Source: Pseudomonadota bacterium | GTDB lineage: Bacteria; Bdellovibrionota_C; UBA2361; OMIW01 | NCBI GenBank assembly: GCA_900299205.1 | Contig: OMIW01000112.1 | Span: forward strand, 1-19,272 | DNA: 19,272 nt | Direction: 5' to 3' | Shown here: in pieces, positions 1-7,042 of the stretch | Layout: every line of letters begins with the position of its first letter | Numbering within the stretch: position 1 is the stretch's first letter | Program-made: the position numbers and the translations under genes | Notes under the pieces: model-generated | The model's input: only the letters and a program-made list of their open reading frames with translations | The model's database searches: none | What the model was told of the DNA's origin: nothing

Positions 1-1381
1 CATGCCCGTGTCGGTCAGCCTTCATCAATGCAACCTCGACCGAATCTATCCGGCTCATTTGCCCCGCACCGACTCCCACGGTCATTTCATCTCGAACAAC
101 CACAATCGCGTTCGACTTTACATGGCGACAGACCTTCCATGCAAAAAGAAGATCTGCGCACTCCCGCTCCGATGCAATTGCAACTGAGACGCGCGCTTCC
201 GCTGGGACCGATAGGGGCACCACATCCGGCTCCTGAACGAGTATCCCCCCCGCCGCGGTTCGGAGTTCACTCCCCGGCACCCACTCAGCGTCTATCGCCA
301 CCAAACGGAGCGCCTTTTTTCGCTGTAACAGTTCGAGCGCCTCCGCTGAAAAACCTGGAGCAACAACGATTTCCGCAAAGTCCTCCTGCACAACCGCGGC
401 ATCTTCTGCTGACACCTCCCCGTTAAAACAGACAATACCTCCAAAGTGGCTCCTCGGATCGCACGCTTTCGCTTTCTTGAGCGCATCGCGCAATGTTGCT
501 CCTGACGCAGTTCCACACGGATTAAGATGCTTGAGGATGGCGACGGTCGGTCGGCCACTCCGAAATGTCGCTAACAAATTGATCGCTGCATCGACATCGA
601 GAAGATTATTGTACGAAAGCTCTTTTCCGTGCAGCTGTCGCCATGGAAGACCACGTCGCGAATCCGCCAGGCCGTACAAGCCCGCACGTTGGTGAGGATT
701 TTCACCGTATCGAAGCGGTTGAAGTTGTCGACCAACAACTCCGGCAACTCCTGACAACCCGGTGGCTTCGGACAATTCCGCAGATTTCCCCTCAGCGAGA
801 TACTCCGCTATCGCCAAGTCATAAGCAGCCATCGCCGTAAACACCTTCGCAGCAAGCTCTTGTCGAACCGCTAACGGCACACCACCATCCCCCTCAAGGA
901 GCGTCAATACAGTGGAGTAATCAGATGGGTCGATTACAGGCACGACGGTGCGATGATTTTTGGCCGCAGCCCTGATCATCGTGGGCCCACCGATATCGAT
1001 TTTCTCGACCATACGGGGAACAGAGCTATCGCCTCCGGAGCAGCGAGCGTCTTCAAGGGTCTGCACAAATGGATAAAGATTCACCACCACCAGGGCTATG
1101 GGGAGTATCCCATTTGCGGTGAGCTGTTCTTGATGACCATGATCGTCACCCCGAGCGAGAATTCCCGCATGAATCTTCGGGTGGAGAGTCTTAACCCGTC
1201 CGTCAAGAATCTCCTCCTGACCAGTGTACTCCTCAACTGACTCAACGGTAAGACCCGCATCACGGAGCGCTTTCAGGGTTCCACTCGTCGACAGAAGCAC
1301 AAAACCGAGACGCTCAAGACCTCTCGCAAAATCAACTAGACCCGTCTTATCGCTCACACTTAGCAATGCTGCTCGCTTCAT
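1..1381 (-). CDS. purH: Bifunctional AICAR formyltransferase / IMP cyclohydrolase, 3' end cut by window edge
   Basis: PurH catalyses the last two steps of purine synthesis: formylation of AICAR with 10-formyl-THF, then ring closure to IMP, in the cytosol. I translated the minus strand from the ATG at 1381 and it stays open for 460 codons to the window edge. The N-terminal cyclohydrolase (MGS-like) domain shows SVSDKTGL (residues 8-15), DGRVKTLHPKIHAGIL (60-75) and IDIGGPTMIRAAAKN (128-142). The formyltransferase domain shows RYGENPHQ (224-231), LHGKELSYNN (250-259) and the catalytic KHLNPCG (284-290). PurH is usually about 510-530 residues, so roughly the last 60 are missing only because the window ends. 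The start is supported by GGAGG 9 bases upstream. It lies 68 bases behind aroF on the same strand, so co-transcription is possible. Nothing suggests a frameshift in the visible part. Confidence 0.95.
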   Translation of the reverse strand, partial: MKRAALLSVSDKTGLVDFARGLERLGFVLLSTSGTLKALRDAGLTVESVEEYTGQEEILDGRVKTLHPKIHAGILARGDDHGHQEQLTANGILPIALVVVNLYPFVQTLEDARCSGGDSSVPRMVEKIDIGGPTMIRAAAKNHRTVVPVIDPSDYSTVLTLLEGDGGVPLAVRQELAAKVFTAMAAYDLAIAEYLAEGKSAELSEATGLSGVAGVVGRQLQPLRYGENPHQRAGLYGLADSRRGLPWRQLHGKELSYNNLLDVDAAINLLATFRSGRPTVAILKHLNPCGTASGATLRDALKKAKACDPRSHFGGIVCFNGEVSAEDAAVVQEDFAEIVVAPGFSAEALELLQRKKALRLVAIDAEWVPGSELRTAAGGILVQEPDVVPLSVPAEARVSVAIASERECADLLFAWKVCRHVKSNAIVVVRDEMTVGVGAGQMSRIDSVEVALMKADRHGH

Positions 1382-1422
1382 CCTGCCATCCCTCCCAAAG
1401 GACTATGAATACGGTGCGCCAT
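1378..1422 (-). CDS. Possible 14-residue leader ORF coupled to purH
   Basis: The gap between aroF and purH contains ATG at 1422 preceded by GGAGG (1438-1434, spacer 11). The frame encodes MAHRIHSPLGGMAG and its TGA overlaps the purH ATG as ATGA. This arrangement would allow translational coupling. The peptide has no recognised features, and purH has its own well-placed Shine-Dalgarno inside this mini-ORF, so the overlap may be chance. It is weakly supported. Confidence 0.2.
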   Translation of the reverse strand: MAHRIHSPLGGMAG

Positions 1423-1449
1423 CCCAAAGCTTTCCTCCGGGGGCCACGT

Positions 1450-2517
1450 TCACACGGTATGAAGGTGCTTCAACCGTTCATGAGCCTCCATCAAAAGCTC
1501 TTCGGTTTCGTCCCACCCAATACAGCCATCGGTTATCGAAACACCATAGGTGAGATGCTCTCCCATGGTGAGCACCTGGTTGCCCGGCTGAATGTTACTC
1601 TCAATCATGAAAGCCCGCACCGGGTAGTTCGGGGCCCCTACTCGCTCGAGAGCATAGCGGAAAACCTTCGGCTGATTGCGGAAATCTTTCCGAGAATTTC
1701 CATGACTGCAATCGACCATAACAATCGGGCAGAGACCTTTGTCGCGGAGGATGTTGACACTCTCCTCAACACTCTCTTCTTCGTAGTTTGGCTGGTATCC
1801 CCCCCGAAGGATTATATGCCCGTTTGGGTTTCCTTTGGTCTGAAAGACCGAGACCCGCCCCTCATCACTTACACTCAAAAAATGGTGCGACTGTGCCGCA
1901 GACATGACCGCATTCGCCGCAATTTCGATATCCCCCGAGGTGCCATTCTTGAATCCCACTGGCATCGAGAGACCACTCGCGAGCTGACGATGGGTTTGTG
2001 ATTCAGTGGTTCGTGCGCCGATTGCCGACCATGAGATACAATCAGCTAAATACTGCGGGCTGATAAGATCCAGCATCTCAGTCGCGGCGGGGAGCCCCAT
2101 CTCACTCACATCGACGAGAAGCTGTCGAGCAAGGGAGAGACCTTCCTGAATCGCAAACGTGCCATCAAGATGAGGATCGTTGATGAACCCCTTCCACCCA
2201 CCAACAGTTCTCGGCTTTTCGAAGTAGGTTCGCATCACGAGCACCATCGTCGAGGAAACTCTTTCGGCAACCTTCGCGAGACGGTGAGCATAATCATGAG
2301 CCTCACTGACACGATGAATTGAACAAGGCCCGACGACAACAAACAGTCGCTGATCTTTGCCCGCGAGGATATTTGCGATATTGCTCCGCGCCGAACGGAT
2401 AGTGTTTGCCCCTCGCTCACTCAGCGGGTACTGAGCTTTCAACTCGTCTGGCGAAAAGAGCTCACGACCAACGACGATATTGACGTTGTGGACGCCCGAA
2501 GGTGATATATGTTTCAT
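1450..2517 (-). CDS. aroF: 3-deoxy-7-phosphoheptulonate (DAHP) synthase, class I, tyrosine-type (AroF-like)
   Basis: Condenses phosphoenolpyruvate and erythrose 4-phosphate to DAHP, the first step of the shikimate pathway. The 355 residues match the family's usual length of about 350. Visible motifs are VVGPCSIH (61-68), KPRTVGGWKG (101-110), IGARTTESQTHR (166-177), MPVGFKNGT (185-193) and VDCSHGNS (268-275). The four metal ligands expected from E. coli AroG (C61, H268, E302, D326) fall at C65, H272, E306 and D330. Compared from memory with the three E. coli isozymes, the stretches SWSAIGARTTESQTHR, SGLSMPVGFKNGT, MVDCSHGNS and MIESNI agree best with the tyrosine-inhibited AroF rather than AroG or AroH; actual feedback specificity is inference. 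The ATG at 2517 has no clear Shine-Dalgarno. A good promoter lies at 2579-2607 on this strand, facing away from coaE. Confidence 0.93.
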   Translation of the reverse strand: MKHISPSGVHNVNIVVGRELFSPDELKAQYPLSERGANTIRSARSNIANILAGKDQRLFVVVGPCSIHRVSEAHDYAHRLAKVAERVSSTMVLVMRTYFEKPRTVGGWKGFINDPHLDGTFAIQEGLSLARQLLVDVSEMGLPAATEMLDLISPQYLADCISWSAIGARTTESQTHRQLASGLSMPVGFKNGTSGDIEIAANAVMSAAQSHHFLSVSDEGRVSVFQTKGNPNGHIILRGGYQPNYEEESVEESVNILRDKGLCPIVMVDCSHGNSRKDFRNQPKVFRYALERVGAPNYPVRAFMIESNIQPGNQVLTMGEHLTYGVSITDGCIGWDETEELLMEAHERLKHLHTV

Positions 2518-2578
2518 GGGTACAACTTAAAAGAGACTTTGAGGGTATGGAAAAGCGAGGAAATTTCGTCGACTCAGG

Positions 2579-2607
2579 ATTATACCCCCTTTTTGACAAA
2601 ATGCCCA
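2579..2607 (-). promoter_or_regulatory. Sigma70-like promoter for aroF
   Basis: On the minus strand a perfect TATAAT (2584-2579) sits 17 bases after TGGGCA (2607-2602, 4 of 6 matches to TTGACA). It reads into aroF with a leader of about 55 bases. The plus-strand coaE promoter candidate overlaps its spacer. Confidence 0.55.
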
Positions 2608-2620
2608 CCAAATGGAAAAT
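2593..2620 (+). promoter_or_regulatory. Candidate promoter for coaE
   Basis: A perfect TTGACA (2593-2598) is followed after 16 bases by GAAAAT (2615-2620, 4 of 6 matches to TATAAT) in AT-rich sequence, about 100 bases before the coaE start. Its -35 box lies in the spacer of the oppositely directed aroF promoter, so the two could compete for polymerase. Confidence 0.35.
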
Positions 2621-2722
2621 ATTTTCAATGGAATCAATGTGTTATAAATCTCCCTTATTCCACAACACTCCTAAAACACTGCTCCCGACTTCCGTCGATC
2701 TTTTACCAAAAAGGAATCTTTT

Positions 2723-3361
2723 GTGACAAAACTGATAGCCCTTACCGGCTCAATTGGAAGTGGAAAATCGGCAGTGGCAGAGCTGTTGCGCGTTCGGGGG
2801 GCCACAATCATCGATGCAGATGTGCTCGCTCGCCAGGTGCTAATCCCTGGTACCGAGGGATATCACGAAACAATCAATCTTTTTGGTCCAGATATCGTGC
2901 GCGAGGACCGCACGATTGACCGCAACAAGGTCGCTGGCCGGATTTTTCGCGAACCAGCACTTCGCATGAAACTTGAGGCGATCCTTCATCCGCGGATTCG
3001 CGATGCATTTCAGCAAAGGCTCGCGGAGCTTCGCGATACCTCTGCCCAGTCATCGCATCCCTCATCACCCGAAACATCCTCACCCTCGCTCATCGTTTAC
3101 GTCGTTCCTCTTCTCTTTGAAGCTCATGCGGATTTGTCTCAGTTCGATGAGATAGTTGTCGTTGCCGTCAACCCTCCTGTTGCGATATCGCGCGCTGCCT
3201 CACGCGACGGTGCATCGAATGAGGATATTCAGCGACGGTACGAGGCTCAGATGCCCATCGAGGAAAAGGTTGCACGAGCCAGCATCGTGATCGACAACAG
3301 CGGCACGAGAGAGGAACTTGCTACTAAGGTGGCGCGGGTTTGGGAGCAACTCGTGAAATAG
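2723..3361 (+). CDS. coaE: Dephospho-CoA kinase
   Basis: Phosphorylates the 3'-OH of the ribose of dephospho-CoA with ATP, the last step of coenzyme A synthesis. The 212-residue protein starts with the P-loop GSIGSGKS (9-16), followed by IIDADVLAR (29-37), ILHPRIR (87-93) and VVPLLFEA (127-134), all typical of CoaE. The start is GTG at 2723, supported by AAGGA at 2711-2715 with a 7-base spacer; no in-frame ATG precedes it. An odd feature is a Ser/Pro-rich insertion at about residues 106-122, between the conserved HP helix and the PLLFE strand, which makes the protein slightly longer than the usual 195-205. It is the only central-metabolism gene here on the plus strand; it diverges from aroF and converges on pgk, so it is probably transcribed alone. 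Confidence 0.95.
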   Translation: MTKLIALTGSIGSGKSAVAELLRVRGATIIDADVLARQVLIPGTEGYHETINLFGPDIVREDRTIDRNKVAGRIFREPALRMKLEAILHPRIRDAFQQRLAELRDTSAQSSHPSSPETSSPSLIVYVVPLLFEAHADLSQFDEIVVVAVNPPVAISRAASRDGASNEDIQRRYEAQMPIEEKVARASIVIDNSGTREELATKVARVWEQLVK

Positions 3362-3378
3362 GATCCTTTCCGAGAATT

Positions 3379-3399
3379 GCCCCCACTTATTCGGGGGGC
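3379..3399. terminator. Hairpin between convergent coaE and pgk
   Basis: GCCCCC (3379-3384) pairs with GGGGGC (3394-3399) around a 9-base loop, inside the 41-base gap between the two convergent stop codons. Neither strand has a good T-run after the stem, so it is at best a weak bidirectional terminator. Confidence 0.35.
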
Positions 3400-3402
3400 G
3401 CC

Positions 3403-4650
3403 TCACGAAAGAGCCACGACGCCCGGCAACGGCTTCCCTTCGAGAAACTCAAGGCTCGCGCCACCACCAGTGCTGATGTGAGAGATCTTGTCTGCGAGCC
3501 CACTCTGATTAATTGCACTCACACTATCACCCCCACCCACGATGCTCAGACATGGAGTCCGTGCGAGCACCTCTGCAATAGCCATCGTCCCCGACGCAAA
3601 AGGAGGCATTTCAAAACACCCCATCGGACCGTTCCATACGACCGTCTTTGCTGATGCGATCTTTGATGCAAACAGCTCCCGAGTCGCAGGGCCAATATCG
3701 AGCGCCATCCAACCCTCTTCAATACCGTCCTCGGAAACGACTTTAACCTCAGCAGAGGCCGAGAACTCAGAGCCTATCACGTGATCTATCGGTAGCAAGA
3801 GCGCGACACCTTGTTCCTTAGCTTTGCGAAGCAGAGCCCCGGCCAGCTCAATTTTATCCTCCTCAACGAGGGACCGGCCAATCGGCAATCCCTTGGCACG
3901 ATAGAAGGTATACGCCATCGCACCTCCGATAAGCAGAGTATCAACCTTTGAGAGAAGATTTTCGATAACCCCCACCTTATCGCTGACTTTTGCCCCACCC
4001 AGAATAGCCACAAACGGTCGCTCTGGGGTCGCAAGCGCCTTTCCGAGGAAGTCGAGCTCTCGCTGCATCAGGAACCCTGCCACCTTATCCTTGAAAAACT
4101 GAGCGATGATGGCGGTCGACGCATGCGCTCGGTGAGCTGCGCCGAAGGCATCGTTAATGTAAATATCTCCAAGGGCTGATAATTTACGGGCGAAATCCTT
4201 CTGAGCATCCTTCATCGCCTGCTTTGCCACCGCGATCTCATCTGCAGATGCCCCCTCGGTCTTTTTCGCTTTGCCCTCCTCTTCGGCGTAGAAGCGGACG
4301 TTCTCGAGTAACACAATCTCTCCCGGGGCAAGGCTTGCCAGTGCCGCCTCAACCTCTGGGCCGACACAATCATCAAGAAATTGAACGGGCTTTCCCAGTA
4401 GTGAACTAAGATGGCTTGCCACTGGTCGCAGGCTAAACGCCTCTTCTCGGCCTTTTCCTTTGGGCCGTCCGAGATGGCTCATCAATACGACACGGGCTCC
4501 CTGCTCAAGACAATACTTGATAGTCGGCAGTGCCGCACGAATACGGGTATCATCTCCTACGATTCCATCGACAAGAGGAACATTGAAGTCAACCCTGATA
4601 AGGGCTCGTCGACCCTGAAGATTGAGGTCCGCTAAGGTTTTTGTGTTCAT
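3403..4650 (-). CDS. pgk: Phosphoglycerate kinase
   Basis: Transfers phosphate between 1,3-bisphosphoglycerate and ADP in glycolysis (reversible, cytosolic). Visible signatures are RVDFNVP (19-25), SHLGRPKG (58-65), LLENVRFY (114-121), INDAFGAAHRAHAS (165-178), GGAKVSDK (218-225), WNGPMGCFE (339-347) and VGGGDSVSAI (371-380). At 415 residues it is longer than the usual 387-400 bacterial form; the extra length is a charged segment around 122-155 after the VRFY motif, seen in some bacterial and eukaryotic Pgk proteins. The ATG at 4650 has GGAAGAG at 4662-4656, 5 bases upstream. The gene upstream on the same strand is 328 bases away, so pgk probably has its own promoter, which I could not locate convincingly. 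Confidence 0.96.
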   Translation of the reverse strand: MNTKTLADLNLQGRRALIRVDFNVPLVDGIVGDDTRIRAALPTIKYCLEQGARVVLMSHLGRPKGKGREEAFSLRPVASHLSSLLGKPVQFLDDCVGPEVEAALASLAPGEIVLLENVRFYAEEEGKAKKTEGASADEIAVAKQAMKDAQKDFARKLSALGDIYINDAFGAAHRAHASTAIIAQFFKDKVAGFLMQRELDFLGKALATPERPFVAILGGAKVSDKVGVIENLLSKVDTLLIGGAMAYTFYRAKGLPIGRSLVEEDKIELAGALLRKAKEQGVALLLPIDHVIGSEFSASAEVKVVSEDGIEEGWMALDIGPATRELFASKIASAKTVVWNGPMGCFEMPPFASGTMAIAEVLARTPCLSIVGGGDSVSAINQSGLADKISHISTGGGASLEFLEGKPLPGVVALS

Positions 4651-4978
4651 GACAACTCTTCCAACAGATTAGAATGGTGAGTAAATCCGACTATGCATAC
4701 TGCTCGGTAAAAATTGGGGTAACTATTTCAGGGGGCACTCCGATCCACAATAGGTCTGTCAAACGCCAGCCGTTTGGGCGATGTCCATGACAACGTGCTT
4801 AAAGCGATTTCATGCGCTTGCAGCCGTCCTGAAAAACCATCCATCAGTTTCTCGGGACCAATCATCTCGTCGGCCCAGTGAGTAGTTGCCCAGAAGCCCC
4901 CATCAGCCGGTATCCTACCTATCTTATGGTATTTCCCGCAAATGAAAGGATGGTCGCTTTAAACCTTTCTCGCCGTTT
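4651..4978. other. 328-base intergenic region upstream of pgk
   Basis: No recognised gene or RNA. The minus strand carries an open frame from 4958 to a TGA at 4730-4728 (76 codons, several Trp: fragments GGFWATTHWADEM and LSTLSWTSPK). Its only ATG is at 4865, giving 45 residues, with no Shine-Dalgarno seen. A small inverted repeat CAAACG/CGTTTG (4760-4765 and 4771-4776) lies within it. A TTGACA occurs on the minus strand at 4762-4757 but without a fitting -10 box. Confidence 0.4.
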
Positions 4979-6757
4979 CTAACGACTATCTGGAATTTTC
5001 GCGAGCTGAGCTGCAACTTCATCCCGATATTTTTCCAGGGAGAAGCCGCTCTCGGCATTCCCCTTTAAAACCCTTTCGACTAAATTTCCCCAGTGCCGAC
5101 CGGTAAATGCCCATCCTAAGTTGGAGCGGATTGCCTGGATGTTATCAACGATTCGCCGGCTCAGCTCTGCAGAGAGTGCATCCTGCAATCGTTTGGTTGC
5201 AACCTCCACCTCTTTTTCCAACTCCTGCTGCTCAGCGGCAATCTCGGGTTTCTCAATCGCTGAAGTAACAGCCTGACGCAATCGCCATATCGGACCACTT
5301 GCAGCCTCCCGAGCCGCCTTCACATCATCACTAGTCGCCTCAAAAGCCTCAGAGAAAACGAGAAGGGTCGCGGGAGAGCGGGGCAAATTATCCCGTGCAT
5401 CTAATAATCCAGCGATATCTCTGATGAGCTGCGAGACGGCAGTCCGATTGCGTTGCTCGTCTGTGCGAAACGCAATCAATTTCTCCGACAAGGCGATGGA
5501 TGATTCACCACTTTGCCTCAGCGATATGAGTTGATCCAACACACCCAGCTCGCCCTTGAATTCAGCGCGCCTCCTCTCTCGATAGGCGGGTATATTTACC
5601 CTCAGACCAGCACTTACCAGGGCCCCCTCGACATCGAGATTCGAACTCGGATTCTCCTCTTTTTGGAGTGGCACCACAGCTTCCGGAATCGGCGTAAGAA
5701 GCCACGCAGAAACGAGAATAAGGAAACCCATGCCACCCAAGATAACCACATTACGTGCGTCTCGCAGCGCAGTTCTAACACGCCACAACTCGGGAGTTTG
5801 AAATGCCCCTGACAGCGCCCGAAATGCTCCTGAGCCTGTCTGTTCGCTCTTATCCTCTGCATCAGTCGCCGTCTCTGCTGACGTTCCTGATTCCGATGTC
5901 TCGAGACCTCCTTCCTCGATATCCGTCCTAACCTCGGGGTCATCGACCGGTGGTCGGTGGGGTATCCGCTCAATAGCTACATCCGCAGCTGGCACACGAG
6001 TCGTCTGCCCGATTCTAATCACAGAAACAGTGATGTTATCCGTTCCACCCGCTTCATTGGCCAGCTCGATCAACTGGGAGACTGCGTCATTACCGTCGCT
6101 AAAAATGACTGTCTCTGCAAGCTCTATCTGATTAACAAGATTGTAAAGACCATCCGAACAGAGAACATACACATCTCCCAGTTCAGGTTTTTCTTGATAC
6201 ATCCAACAATCTACCGCTACATTCTCGGCAGGCCCGAGTGACCGAGTAAGCATATGCGCGACGGGGTGTCGTTCCGCTTGTTCTTCAGTGAGAGTACCTG
6301 CCTCAACCAATTCCTGTACCAGGGTATGATCACGGGTCATCTGACCAATCTTGCCGCGACGAATTCTAAATGCTCGAGAATCGCCGACATTACAGACCAA
6401 AATCCCCTCTCGGCCAAAGCCAAGGCCGACAAGGGTAGTACCCATTCCGGTCAGGCCAGGATCGGTTAAGCTCCTCTCGAAGATGGCTTTATTAGCCGCC
6501 TGAACCGCCTTAGTTACCCCTTCGACGTTTAGCGAAATCTCGCCTGCCAAAAATCCCCTGATTGTCGCCAGAGCCAGCTGCGAAGCCTCTGCCCCTCCCT
6601 GAGCACCTCCCATACCATCAGCGACAAAAAAACATCGAAAAAGCTCGCTATCGAGAAGTCCATGCGAATCCTGATTTTCCTCTCGGCGCAGACCGATATC
6701 GGAACCTGATGAATAAGCGAGCAGCGGGAGATAATCGTGGGGGAGTTCATCGGTCAT
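4979..6757 (-). CDS. Membrane-anchored PP2C-type Ser/Thr protein phosphatase with unknown C-terminal domain
   Basis: Predicted metal-dependent phosphatase removing phosphate from Ser/Thr residues. The N-terminal PP2C domain (about 12-250) has GLRREENQD (22-30), VADGMGG (45-51), MGTTLVGLG (105-113), VGDSRAFRIR (124-133), LCSDGL (199-204) and GGTDNIT (237-243). The metal-binding aspartates D47, D126, D202 and D240 are all present, so it should be active. An acidic Glu/Thr/Ser-rich linker (about 270-310) leads to one membrane helix (about 336-356, VVILGGMGFLILVSAWLL) and then some 230 residues of mostly helical sequence with no family I recognise, presumably on the other side of the membrane. 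The phosphatase domain should be cytoplasmic. The start has GAAGGGG just upstream. It lies 285 bases downstream of a second PP2C gene on the same strand. No partner kinase is present in the window. Confidence 0.88.
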   Translation of the reverse strand: MTDELPHDYLPLLAYSSGSDIGLRREENQDSHGLLDSELFRCFFVADGMGGAQGGAEASQLALATIRGFLAGEISLNVEGVTKAVQAANKAIFERSLTDPGLTGMGTTLVGLGFGREGILVCNVGDSRAFRIRRGKIGQMTRDHTLVQELVEAGTLTEEQAERHPVAHMLTRSLGPAENVAVDCWMYQEKPELGDVYVLCSDGLYNLVNQIELAETVIFSDGNDAVSQLIELANEAGGTDNITVSVIRIGQTTRVPAADVAIERIPHRPPVDDPEVRTDIEEGGLETSESGTSAETATDAEDKSEQTGSGAFRALSGAFQTPELWRVRTALRDARNVVILGGMGFLILVSAWLLTPIPEAVVPLQKEENPSSNLDVEGALVSAGLRVNIPAYRERRRAEFKGELGVLDQLISLRQSGESSIALSEKLIAFRTDEQRNRTAVSQLIRDIAGLLDARDNLPRSPATLLVFSEAFEATSDDVKAAREAASGPIWRLRQAVTSAIEKPEIAAEQQELEKEVEVATKRLQDALSAELSRRIVDNIQAIRSNLGWAFTGRHWGNLVERVLKGNAESGFSLEKYRDEVAAQLAKIPDSR

Positions 6758-7042
6758 TAATTGCCCCTTCTTCGAGCAGTTGATAGAGCTCTCGGCATAC
6801 GTGGAGCCATCGGCAACAAAAGATACCGGTCAAAAAAATCGCTTTCAGGTTAGCATCACTGAAGTGGCATTCGCATCAACAAAATTTTCGCTCCTAGCAT
6901 TTGCCCAAGCGAGAACAATACCCCTCATCGCCTACATCTTTGCGGGCAAAGTCCACCAAAAAAACTCAAAAATCGGTTGACCGTTTTGGTGAGAATCCCC
7001 TTCATCCTCATATGGAGCGCAGAGGCTTTCTTGCTTACCGCC

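Noticed and set aside
1366-2001. 211-codon plus-strand open frame
   Set aside because: It lies almost wholly antisense to aroF, whose catalytic and metal-binding motifs are unmistakable.
4760-4776. Inverted repeat CAAACG/CGTTTG as an operator or terminator
   Set aside because: Only six base pairs with no T-run, and no promoter of matching geometry, so chance is the simpler explanation.
6758-7042. Several tiny minus-strand frames between the two phosphatase genes, one ending TAATG on the start of the downstream gene, plus a short CGG/CCG hairpin followed by T-runs
   Set aside because: The frames are short, lack good ribosome sites and resemble nothing; the stem is only 3-4 strong pairs, too weak to call a terminator.
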